From the NCBI GenBank assembly GCA_905220665.1, contig CAJNAR010000022.1:182206-246205 (forward strand): DNA of 64,000 nt, read 5' to 3'. Both the position numbers and the translations under genes were made by a program. Origin of the DNA: Albugo candida (taxonomy: Eukaryota; Oomycota; Peronosporomycetes; Albuginales; Albuginaceae). Shown one piece after another: positions 49,024 to 59,256 of the stretch. Every line of letters begins with the position of its first letter. Within the stretch, counting starts at the first letter, position 1. The notes beneath the pieces are model-generated. The model did no database searches, had not been told where the DNA came from, and was given only the letters and a program-made list of their open reading frames with translations.

Positions 49024-50042
49024 ATGTCAATGCTTACAGCTTCTTACGCACATCCAACCACATCCTCTCACTCTAATAAATATCGCACTACGTCTTTGGC
49101 TAGTGCTTTTGTGCCAGGAGCTATTGCCGGTGTCATTTCTGACTCCGTTTTGCATCCTTTCGACACAGTTAATCTTCGGATCAAAATGCAAGCGGAGAAT
49201 AGAATTCGTTTATCCAAAGTACTGGTCAGAATCGCACGGGAAGGTAAGGTCACTATCATATCCCTGCTTCAAGCTCACAGAAAGTCGCAGAAGGATTTCG
49301 TGGATTCTTTGGAGGTTTAGGAACGACAATGACCCTCTCACCAATGTGCGCTGCGTTGTACTTTGGAACGTACGAATATTTGAAACAAAGTTCGGAACGG
49401 TACTCTTTTCTACAAGCACACACCGGAATGGTGTACTTTGCAGCAGGAGCCGCTAGCGAGCTAGCAATTTCGAGCATAAGCGTGCCAGCAGAAGTGGTGA
49501 AAAGTAGATTGCAATTAGGTCGGAATCCGCGAAATGCAACGGGAGGAATGGTTATGAGATCAGAAAATTATCGAAATACGATGCATGCGATTCACTCGAT
49601 TGTGCAGCGTGAAGGAGTTCGAGGCTTATATGCGGGTTATTGGGCGTGTATGAGTGTTGATACCTTCTTCTCTGCGTTTTCGTTCTTTTTCTATGAACGA
49701 TTAAAACAGCAATGGCGGGTACGCACAAATGCAAGCTCGGATAGTACGCTTTCAAGTTTTGAGTCTCTCGCATTCGGATCGATTGCCGGTGGTATGGCTG
49801 CATTTATCACTAATCCATTGGATATTGTAACAGTTCGGCTCATGACACAAGGAGATCAAAAATCATACTCGGGTTTCTGGAACTGTGTCCGGAAAACGGT
49901 ACACCAAGAAGGAATCCGAGGACTGTGGAAAGGTGCGTTATGTCGCACGATTGCTATCACACCAAGTACTGGAATATGCTTTGGTGTTTACGAGACAGTC
50001 AAAAGACTATATTTCAACGACACATCTCCACACTCGTGCTGA
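49024..50042 (+). CDS. Mitochondrial carrier family protein, two exons
   Basis: Exon 1 is 49024-49243 and exon 2 is 49291-50042, with a 47 bp intron ending CGCAG, giving 323 residues. I start at the ATG at 49024 because the upstream open stretch begins with GTG. The three tandem carrier repeats carry the signature Px[DE]xx[KR]: HPFDTVNLRIK, VPAEVVKSRLQ and NPLDIVTVRLM. Each is followed by the glycine-rich second half (EGFRGFFGGLG, EGVRGLYAGYW, EGIRGLWKGAL). Such proteins exchange small metabolites across the mitochondrial inner membrane. VPAEVVKSRLQ in the second repeat recalls S-adenosylmethionine carriers or mitoferrins; I cannot choose between them. Confidence 0.92.
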
Positions 50043-50438
50043 CCTGGAAGCTTTTATGAACTTCCAGCAGTTTCTCACTGAAGTTGAATCGTAATCAAAT
50101 TCACACTACAACGACTGATTATAGCTTCATATTCCCCGATGACTCGACTCGTCGATATACCGAGTAAGAGGACGACCGGCAACACGGCGTTGAGGCCTGG
50201 AACTCCTGTTCAGTCATAGAGTAACACGCCATACAATTCCCACTCGATCAGCTAGTTTATAAACTGTTATAAAAATCATATAAACTTACTGTGACCTTGG
50301 CTGAGAATATTATAGTGTACACTACGAGCCATTGATAGCAGTCATAAGCAAAAGGATCCCTGGCCGAGGATAGTGTGAAATCGTGCAGAAAAAGGGTTTT
50401 GAGCGGGGAATGTGCTGAAATAGAGGCGGAATACACAA
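50043..50438. other. Intergenic, promoter region of glyoxalase II
   Basis: About 400 bp with no gene. It holds the 3' end of the carrier transcript and the promoter of the following gene. Confidence 0.5.
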
Positions 50439-51203
50439 ATGAGCTGTCAAGTGGTTCCAATTCCGGTTCTTGAGGATAATTATGCGTACCTTCTAATCGA
50501 CAAAGCGAATAACGTCGCAGCTGCAATTGATCCTGTCGATGCAAAACGAGTGTACGAGAAAGCCATTGCGCTTAATGTAAGAATTGTATCCATTCTCACA
50601 ACTCATGGACACTGGGATCACGCTGGTGGCAATGAAGATCTCGTTCGGCTACTTTCAGAGCGTGAGGATGTGAATGAGGTCATTTCTGTGTTTGGTGGGG
50701 TTGGAGATGATGTCCAGGCTGCGACGAATCAACTGAGCGACCAAGACGTGATTTCTATCGGCGAATTAGAAGTAAAAGCATACCACACTCCGTGTCACAC
50801 GCGTGGACATGTCCTTTATCATTGCCAAGATGTCCTCTTCACCGGTGATACGCTTTTTATCGCCGGTTGTGGTCGCTTTTTTCAAGGGACACCCGCAGAA
50901 ATGCATCATGCACTGAATAATGTAGTCGGTAAACTGCCACTTGATACAAAAATCTACTGCGGGCATGAATACACTTTGAAAAATTTGCGATTTGCCGCGT
51001 CTATAGAACCTGGAAATATTGACGTTATGAAGAAACTTTCATGGGCAGAAACACAAAAGTGTACGATCCCGTCTAGTGTTCGCGAAGAACTCGCCACAAA
51101 TCCGTTTATGCGGGTCCATGAGCCCACGGTCAGCGCAAGTACGGGACAAGAAGATCCGGTCGAAGTCTTGCGTATTTTGAGACAGAAAAAAGATCAATTT
51201 TGA
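50439..51203 (+). CDS. Glyoxalase II (hydroxyacylglutathione hydrolase)
   Basis: A single-exon gene of 254 residues with the metallo-beta-lactamase fold. It hydrolyses S-lactoylglutathione to lactate and glutathione, the second step of methylglyoxal detoxification. The metal-binding motif is THGHWDH at residues 55-61 (His56, His58, Asp60, His61), with Gly in place of the frequent second His of THHHWDH. Then come HTPCHTRGHVLY, the bridging Asp in FTGDTLFIAGCGRFFQG and CGHEYT. The C-terminal substrate-binding helical domain (LKNLRFAASIEPGN onward) is present and the length matches the family. No targeting sequence is seen, so the cytosolic form is likely. Confidence 0.95.
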   Translation: MSCQVVPIPVLEDNYAYLLIDKANNVAAAIDPVDAKRVYEKAIALNVRIVSILTTHGHWDHAGGNEDLVRLLSEREDVNEVISVFGGVGDDVQAATNQLSDQDVISIGELEVKAYHTPCHTRGHVLYHCQDVLFTGDTLFIAGCGRFFQGTPAEMHHALNNVVGKLPLDTKIYCGHEYTLKNLRFAASIEPGNIDVMKKLSWAETQKCTIPSSVREELATNPFMRVHEPTVSASTGQEDPVEVLRILRQKKDQF

Positions 51204-51302
51204 ATACAATTAATACACCAAGACCCAAGATTGCCGTTCAGTTCGTTAATTATAATTCAACTGATCAGGTTGCATGAGAGATTGACCCAATCTGTTGATT
51301 CT

Positions 51303-52134
51303 TCAATCGAGCTTTCCGTTCGGTATACTTTCTTTAATGAAAGACAATACTGTCAAATTTACCAGCGTCTTGAGGTAGACATTGTCGGCATATTCGACAA
51401 ATCTATACGCTACGTTGTGCATTTCGTATTCGATTGCAATCAAGCCACGTGCATGTAAAACTCTTCCGGCCAGGGGTTGTGTACTCCCATTGTTCTTCAT
51501 GTGAATTTCTGCGATGACTTCGAGCATTCGTGCTCCATCCTGCATTTTTGACTACGAGCAGCTCATCAGAGAGCCATTATGAATTTTTCCAATCAGAAAA
51601 TGGTACCAGATACGAATGACTTGGTTGAGCATGCCCAGGCCTTTATCTTTCGAATTCAATAGGCTGCTTTCAGCTGGTTGGCGAGTGTAATTATTCAATA
51701 TCGATCCAATGTGGAAGAAAACTTGGATCGTGTCGATACGCTCGGGTTCGAGGAGCATCGAGCAATAGTAAGGTCCACGACAAGCGTAGCTCATTGCCTG
51801 CTCAAAGGTTCGGTTTTTTATCATTCAGAGGCAATTCAGTTTCGTCATTCGAGCATTGTGAGATTAAGTCAACTCCTTATCAAGATTGCTCGATTCATTG
51901 ATCAAAATCCATTTTATCAGAGATAGAGTGTCTTCTGCTTCATTCATATAGTTTTTGGGTAGCACGATTCTCTCAAGGAAGGTATGGATATACCAATTCC
52001 AGCGCGTTCCCTCCGTAGACATCAGTCATTTCATGAAGAACAAGCAGCACTTTGTCGTAACCACCGGTGAAGTTATTATCAAGACAAAGTTCTTCGCTTT
52101 CCAGACGCAGATCAGCCAGTCGGCCATCATCCAT
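51303..52134 (-). pseudogene. Decayed gene of unknown family, reverse strand
   Basis: Reverse-strand reading starts with ATG at 52134 (MDDGRLADLRLESEELCLDN) and shows dense coding character (GGYDKVLLVLHEMTDVYGG). After a frame change near 51980 come ERIVLPKNYMNEAEDTLSL and later PYYCSMLLEPERIDTIQVFF, and after another change MLEVIAEIHMKNNG. Within the second frame two stops, TAA and TGA, sit where CAA (Gln) and CGA (Arg) would keep an open frame. I do not recognise the family. It is convergent with glyoxalase II. Confidence 0.6.
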
Positions 52135-52845
52135 AGTATTTCCGAAATAGATATGAAGTACGAGCAGGTGCCATTCTGTAAAGAAATCTCATGTGTCTAT
52201 GCGCTTAATCTCCTTATCTGTTTAATAAATTTAGTGTTTCTGAAGTAATATGGTGGTGTTTTTCTGGAACTCTCGCTTGTGATTCCTTTTTTAGATTTTA
52301 TAGATTTTAATCTGCTCATTTTCCGACCTTGACCTCTTCCATATAGGTTGGATGCATAAAATTTGGACAATCAGAAGCAAGACAGAAAAGATGTATACTT
52401 GACTTTTTGTGATTCACGTAGAATTCGTCAGAACGAGATAGGAAGGGTGAAGTCGACAATCTGATGAGACTGCGTAGCAGCTTTCGAGAAGGGAGCTAGA
52501 ATCAATTGAACAAATGTATGACAAGCGAGCGGCAAATTGAACGCGACTAGGCTGATTGAATTTTTCGGTTGCTGAGATTAGTATCGGGAGGCGTAGGAAC
52601 GCACAGCATAAGTCGTTTCTATTTGGGGGCGCCATCAAAAATTGTATTTACTGAATTGTCGGTCCGGAGTAGTGAGAACCATGATGAGGCGTATCAATTG
52701 GTTTTCACAAGGATGCACAGAGGCTTGAAATTGTGCAGCTCAAACGCATTACCTGAATTTAACGCACCGTGTAAGTTTACTTATTTTAGATGCAATATAC
52801 TTTCTCATGCAAGAATGATTACATGAATCACTCGTGCTTGCATAT
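52135..52845. other. Intergenic with possible further relic of the decayed gene
   Basis: The reverse strand has scattered short open stretches (52638-52414) that may be upstream parts of the decayed gene. Nothing firm is seen. Confidence 0.4.
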
Positions 52846-52849
52846 AGAG

Positions 52850-53726
52850 CTTTTACTATATTGCCATGAAAACCTTACATACTTTCAAGAATGACTTGGC
52901 TTCAGAAGTGCTCGTGGTTGCTTGCGTTTTATCCAGTATAAAGTGTTGGAGCGATACATTTCCTGTATTGTAAACAGCGCTTCTCAGGTTCAATGCTGAA
53001 CAAGAATTGTTATATTCTCCTTTTTCTGCTTTGTATGCCTATCTCCTGTAAAATTTCGATATTCTAGTACCTTCTTCTCGGGTTTGATTTATTTTGTATC
53101 AGCTTTTGATCAAGCCTTTGATTTCCTTGTCGGTGATATGCTCTCGTGACAGATGGTCAGGCCTCTTTTGCTTCCGATACAATCCGATGGAGTATTTTTT
53201 CGCTTCGATGCATTCAAAATTCCTCATTCAATATGCTTTCTATGACTGAATTAATTACGTGATAAAGATCACTAGACGTGAGACCTTTACCGCTAGTAGG
53301 CTAGAGAATTCGGTAATTACTTATCTTTCATCGACGACGTTGATATAATACGACGATAACTGTAATACAATGCTGGTATCTAGCGCCTAAATGAGACTGT
53401 ATATTGAATACGGATTGCTGGCAAAATTATAAGGAGACGAAAGTCCTATGGTACGAGTGTCGAACAGAGACATATATCAAGCATCCGATAGCTATTATAA
53501 ATGAGCTGTGTATCACGAGCTGCCTACGGATCCCTGATACTTTTTGTATCCATCAAATATATGCAGATAGCGATTGTCGACATAAAATAGTCATACATGG
53601 CGAAATACTAGATTGATCAATGCAAATGTATTATTTATGCTGCCTTGCAAGTCAAGAACCCCTAGATGGTCTCGTTCTATTCGATGTCTACCCATACGTT
53701 GACGTAGATGCAGGCGGCGTGAGTTT
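52850..53726. repeat. 3' flank of the intact cysteine-rich gene, unit C of a tandem duplication
   Basis: Matches 56800-57620 on the same strand over its whole length: CATACTTTCAAGAATGACTTGG vs CATTCTTTCAAGAATTATTTGG, AGCGATACATTT...GTATTGTGAACAGCGC, ACGTGA(G/C)ACCTT...GCTAGTAGGCT, and TTGTTTATGCTGCCTTGCAA. It also matches the reverse complement of 23025-23560 after copy 2. Confidence 0.75.
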
Positions 53727-55538
53727 TCAGTTTCCTACACGTGTCGTTTTAAGATTTTTAGGTTCGTTTCTTCCTGAAAAGCCTAATGATAACGTGATGG
53801 ATTGGAAACTTAATGGCTGGGAAAAAGAGCCCGAATCCACGTAATCGAGCTTGGTGATTTGTATTTTATCAGGTATCTTGCATATGCTTACCACATGTTC
53901 ATACTCGAAAGGACTCACAATGAGGTACCGTGACGTAACGGACACAACATACGCATTAGTCACCACGGCAATGCAAAAGGCCAACTCTCTGAATGCTATT
54001 GCCATATCGGCATCACCGTTTTCAAACTGCAAATACCAAAGAAAAGGGCCGGCCTGAAGTGATTTGATCATATTGACGAACGGCTGTCCTCGCTGTAGTT
54101 GTAGCGATTCTGTAGAATGGGCTCTATGAACCTTGTCCATCTCTTGCAAAAAGTCACACACAGGCTTGGAAAGACCTGCTACCCAACTACAACTTTCATA
54201 ACATTCGATAGCTAATTCCTGCACATGTAACGCTTTGGTAGAAAACATGAGATAAGTTGCATCCGACGTTTTCTGGGGCTCATTTCCTTCCGACTTGTAA
54301 AGCTTGCTTTTCGTCAAACAAGTGAGACAGCCTCTATTATCGGAATGAGGACGTGTCGTAATATGCATGCAGAAATAGGACGTTGTCGACTGTCTTGAAA
54401 AAGAATCTCCACTTTTATCACTCGGCGGGTTTAACCGTTGAGATTTGGAGAGAGTTGGCGTCCACGAAAATGTTTGGACTTCTATGGCTGAGCAATGTTC
54501 GGAGTTTTTACAAGTATTAAACAAGGAATCCCACTTCGATTTAAGGATGCTTTCAGATGCTACAAAGATCGCCTCCATGTCATTCTTTCCATTGTGCGCA
54601 CCGATTGAATCCATGATGGTACCAACACATTCTAAGCAATGTTTCTTGCATAACTTCCGATAATTCACCACAAGTACCGGATATTCGCTGACAACTGATG
54701 TACGAAATGCACCGGTGATATACTCGATATGTGCCGCAATACAATGATCTGAAGATCTGAATGCAATATCCCCACATAAGCTACCACATTTTTGCAGTGT
54801 TCTCTCCGGTATTTCACTTGACGTATACCGCAACACCCATTGATGTCCACTGTGGGGTGTCGATGATACCAAGTATCTCTCGTCTGTGTCACCAAGATTC
54901 AAGCATTGAAGACAAACAAGAAATGAGAATTCGGGCAAAAAGTTCTTGAAAAGTAAGCATTGTGTCTCACGTTGTTCGATATCATGCTCAGATAAACGGA
55001 CTGCATTGAAGGCATTTTGAGGGTAAGTAGATGCGTCCCCACTTTGATCTTTCTCTGTATCGTGATTCAGATCGGAATCAATAAGTCGAGATCTTTTAGA
55101 TGCACCGCTATTTCCACTTCTCGATTTGTCTGCAGCCAGATTGATACCAAAAAGTAGAATAACACCGTTCTGCAAGCTTGGTGATAACTCTTGTAGTATA
55201 CTAGCAAGTTTTTTATTTTTTGCCACGTTGTGCTTAAGATCCTTCGTCCGGTAGCATGCAACACCATTATAATTGCAGCTACGATCAACGTACTCATGCG
55301 GGATGTCATCAGTGATGTCTGCGTACATCAGCAATAAATTAGACCGAGTCGTGGTCCGATACAAACCATCACCGTAACCAAAAGAGAATGTTGCTTTAGG
55401 CATCAAGCGTTGGAGACAGCTACGACAGCGAGTTATTCGTGTGTATTTATCCGCTACAGTCGTGCTGATACGATATGCGCTGGCTTGCGATACTTGGTGA
55501 TAGCCAACAAGGAGGGGGAGAACAATATTGCTCCACAT
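53727..55538 (-). CDS. Large cysteine-rich secreted protein, intact family member (effector candidate)
   Basis: A single-exon gene of 603 residues and the only unbroken copy in the window. The N-terminus (MWSNIVLPLLVGYHQVSQAS) is a plausible signal peptide with cleavage near residue 21. Cysteines follow a modular pattern: C209-x2-C212, 38 residues, C251-x3-C255, 10 residues, C266. The same spacing recurs exactly at C404-x2-C407, C446-x3-C450, C461. Two variants stand at C301-x2-C304-x38-C343-x5-C349 and C38-x2-C41-x46-C88-x6-C95. A charged low-complexity segment lies at about 135-175. No transmembrane segment follows the signal. Cysteine-rich secreted effector classes are known in Albugo (CHxC, CCG), but I do not claim a match to either consensus. 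Role unknown; an extracellular host-interacting protein is inferred. Confidence 0.85.
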   Translation of the reverse strand: MWSNIVLPLLVGYHQVSQASAYRISTTVADKYTRITRCRSCLQRLMPKATFSFGYGDGLYRTTTRSNLLLMYADITDDIPHEYVDRSCNYNGVACYRTKDLKHNVAKNKKLASILQELSPSLQNGVILLFGINLAADKSRSGNSGASKRSRLIDSDLNHDTEKDQSGDASTYPQNAFNAVRLSEHDIEQRETQCLLFKNFLPEFSFLVCLQCLNLGDTDERYLVSSTPHSGHQWVLRYTSSEIPERTLQKCGSLCGDIAFRSSDHCIAAHIEYITGAFRTSVVSEYPVLVVNYRKLCKKHCLECVGTIMDSIGAHNGKNDMEAIFVASESILKSKWDSLFNTCKNSEHCSAIEVQTFSWTPTLSKSQRLNPPSDKSGDSFSRQSTTSYFCMHITTRPHSDNRGCLTCLTKSKLYKSEGNEPQKTSDATYLMFSTKALHVQELAIECYESCSWVAGLSKPVCDFLQEMDKVHRAHSTESLQLQRGQPFVNMIKSLQAGPFLWYLQFENGDADMAIAFRELAFCIAVVTNAYVVSVTSRYLIVSPFEYEHVVSICKIPDKIQITKLDYVDSGSFSQPLSFQSITLSLGFSGRNEPKNLKTTRVGN

Positions 55539-56795
55539 AGTAAAACGTATTTTGACCTTGCTTGCTCTTCCAGCTATCTGGTATACACTCGCACGAACCC
55601 CTACGGTCCATCAGATTCCTACCGTTGTGCTTACGAGACGTATACCGTTGTCCGTTTGGCTTTTTCGCATACAAACAGACCAACTTTATACACCACAGCT
55701 TTTAGACCAATGATGGCGTAGAGCTGGTATCACCTTGATCAAACCATGACCCGTATAGCGCAACCATCGTGCCTCACGTGGATCATCCTGTCTCCATTTT
55801 CAAAAACCGAATTTGCATCGCTGTAAGCGCAAAGCTGTGTTTTTACAATTTTGCTAAGAGATCTCACGAGATTTGCAACTCGCAAGATATACCAACACTC
55901 GAAACGAAGCTTCCTGCACACGCAATGTACTTGGAAAGTGCTTATCGTGTTTTCATATAATGCGTTCGAATGTAACATGTTTGTTTATCGTTAGCATCAT
56001 GCTGAGAATTCGGCAATGGTTCCACTTGATAAATAGAACCTCAACAGTAATTCTCTGATTTCATTTCGTTAGCCTTGGACATACCCATTTTGGGCATGCA
56101 CGTTATTATATGTAATCAATTTTACTAATGAGGATTTGCGCTTCCGTTCAATCTGTTGCCGCGTATCTTCTGTAACTAATCGATTCTACGTATTCAGTAT
56201 TCTTTGGTACTAATTTGTGCCTAAAGTTTTTTGCCACGCCCACTTCTTGATAAATATAGTCAAGCTTCGTTGTAGCACTGCAATTCCAACACCTTTACAA
56301 TATGACTAGTCGATGGGAGATATGTAGTGAAGTAAAATTAAGCAAGGTCTAGGTACATTCATACATGTATATATTCATTAGGAGGAGCCGATTCTATTCA
56401 TGAGATATGGTAATTACGGGACAGACGAAAGTTTTTGTTTCCCGCGGCTCAACTCTCTTCAGCTTTCGCGCACGTCATAATTCAATCGAATGCATCCTTT
56501 AATAGTCTTACTTCGGGCAAACTGATTGCATCTCTATACATGGCATCGTGTCAAACATGGAGGAAGCCTCCTGACAGAAAATCTCTTGCAGGAGACGCGG
56601 TTGGTGAAGACTGCATATATTCAATACGCTTGGACATGTTTGAAACCGAAAGATATACTGATATGTGAAAGCAATTGAAAACAGAAACGGTGTTCAAAGT
56701 AGAGGAAACAAGCTGAGTGGGTAAGCGGAATAAAGTTCATGGTGATGAAGTCAAAGGTATGACGATTCCAGGACGGGGCTTGTCAAAGAATTGAT
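55539..56795. other. 5' flank of the intact cysteine-rich gene
   Basis: Bases 55540-55930 (reverse complement) match the sequences upstream of copies 1 and 2 (CGCCATCATTGG...GTGTATAAAG), so promoter and leader were duplicated with the genes. The remainder to 56795 is AT-rich with no gene. Two short + strand open stretches (55769-55960, 56435-56668) are not supported. Confidence 0.5.
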
Positions 56796-56799
56796 TAAT

Positions 56800-57755
56800 G
56801 TCTTGACATAAAAGTTTTACATTCTTTCAAGAATTATTTGGATCTAGAAGCTGCATGTGGTGGCTAGACCGACTCTGCATTTCATCCAGTATTTAATGTA
56901 GCGATACATTTTCGGTATTGTGAACAGCGCCCCCAAGTTCTAATGCTGAATAAGAATCCTTATACTCTCTATCTCTTGATGCATCGCGGTATTTTCGGTT
57001 TTTCTCCTCCGCTTCAATATATTTTGTATCTTCTATCATAAACCCTTTGCTTTCTTGCCAAATTGTACTCTGGTGAAAGAAGATCAGGTTGCTATTGCAT
57101 CCGATACATTCCGAATGCCAGTTGTCTCGCTTCAACGCATAAAATGATTCTCGCTTCAATATGATTTCTATGGATTTAGTTAATTGCGTGTGGGAGATCA
57201 CTAGACGTGACACCTTGAGCGCTAGTAGGCTCGGGTTACTTGTGTTTCATCGACGACGCTGATTCAAAATGCGACGGCAACTGTACTACAATGATGGAAC
57301 CATGGGCCTGAAATGAGTCTTTATTATAGTCCAGGGATTGCTGGCAAGATTATGAAAAGCAAATCTCCTAGAGGTACGAGGGTCCGACAGAAACATATAG
57401 CAAGCATTCGGTAGGTATGCATATACCTGATGCTTTTTGTACTGTCGACTATATGCAGATAGCGAATGTTTGACCTGAAATAGTCATACATGGCAGAATG
57501 CTAGATTGATAAGTGCAATTGTATTGTTTATGCTGCCTTGCAACTCAATTACCTTTGGATCATTTCTTTCTACTGATGCCTTACCATAAGTTGACGTAGA
57601 TGCAGACCGCTTCAATGTCCCTTCCTTCAGCCATTCCGCTTTAAGATTCTTGAGTTTACTGGAAAGGGAAAACCAATGATATCGTGACAGAATGGAAATT
57701 AAATGGTTCTGAAAAGAAGACTGAATTCACGTTTTCGTAGTGGGCGATTCGAATT
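56800..57755. repeat. Unit D of the tandem duplication, with a 3' tail of the cysteine-rich gene
   Basis: A diverged copy of 52850-53870. Its right end (about 57627-57755, reverse strand) corresponds to the last ~45 codons of the intact gene, for example TTTAAGATTCTTGAG vs TTTAAGATTTTTAGG, then GAATTCACG...TCGTAG vs GAATCCACGTAATCG. Insertions and substitutions destroy the frame. Similarity fades after about 57770, which marks a breakpoint inside the coding sequence. Confidence 0.7.
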
Positions 57756-57770
57756 TAGCAGGTTTGTTGC

Positions 57771-59256
57771 AGATGGACTCTTTCGAAAGAGATTTGGATT
57801 TAATTATTCTGTGTCGTCTTTCTATTTATAGACAAGCATGACTTTGTCAATACTTCGGTTTGGAACTGATGAGTGAAAAATTAACCTTCCTATAATACAA
57901 TTCCACTTTCGCCTTTTCTTACTACCGAGATTCTCAAATACCGTCACTGCGTCAACTCCGTGGAATTGACATCTGCATCGCTGGAAATAGGCCAATATGA
58001 GACTTATTTCCTGTTTCGATGATCGAAGAAGATAGTGTAATCTTGAGGAATCCTCATTCTAATTTATTTAAACGCGCTGGTTACACGTTATGGGACTCAT
58101 GGGTAGTTAAGTAAATCAAAGGACGTAGAATAGCGCTAAGAAAAGAGCCTTACTGAATCAAAAATAAAATTCTTCTCTGCATCGAAATGGGGTTAAGGAA
58201 TATGTTTCCAGCATCTTGAATTTGCGCTTCATCGTATACTCTTTCGATGATATGATACTGAGGACTAATCGTGCGGAAATAGTAATTCTGGGCAGTATTG
58301 TGACAAGGAATTTATCCGATCCGAATCACGGCGTTTCATGGAAAATATTGCATGCTTAAGCTCCTTACAATTCGATAGGGCGAACAGCGACAATTCGGCT
58401 GTACCGAATATAACCATTGACGTCAAAAGAGCAACGCGATTGTCGAGGGAGCATTTGCTGCTTCTGATTAATTACAGAGAGAAACGATCCAATTTGTGAT
58501 TTTTTTTGGCCTTTCGAGAAGCCCTTTCTGCATGAGCTCGTTATTCCAATTCCCAGTACGAGTGCTTAGCCTATAACCCACACGTCCGACGAATTGGTGT
58601 GGTGTGAATTGCATTTGTATTCGGCTTTGGATGTGGAACCAAAACGTTCAATGAAAAGTCACGAGTTTATTTTGAATATCTCATGCAAAACGTTCTAATG
58701 AATGATGGAAGATGAACAATACTAACAATTTCTAGTGGATTTTCGTCTACTTTATGATGCGTTTAAGATTCAAAGCGAATCTTTCACGTGTGCGATGACA
58801 TCACGATGCATTTTCAAGTGCTCTGCTGCAAGTTTATTGCGACACAATGCCAAAGGCGTCTCCGAAACAAACCGACAACGCATTCATACGTTTAAAGATT
58901 GTGTCTAATGATTCATTGGCGTGCATATCGAAGATCGCATTCAATGATGCAATAACGAATTTGAGATTTGTATCATTCAGTCCGGAAGAAGTCTCTCTCC
59001 GAGCAGAGTGATATCATTCATATCGCGTTGACGTGAACTAACACAAGGTATAATTCCAATCAAATTTATTTTTCTTTGGAATCATTCAATGCGTGGAGTT
59101 TCTCCAGCAAATGTGCAAAGCACTGAGGCTCAAGACGGATGCTGTCATATCGCCGAAGGGTTTATTCCATTGCCAATGCAATACAGGCCAAGGCAGGAGA
59201 GTACTTGGCGATACGGTGACCTATTTAACTATGTCTATGTCCACACTATCGGCATC
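57771..59256. other. AT-rich gene-free stretch
   Basis: About 1.5 kb with no coding family, RNA gene or repeat that I can support. Confidence 0.45.
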
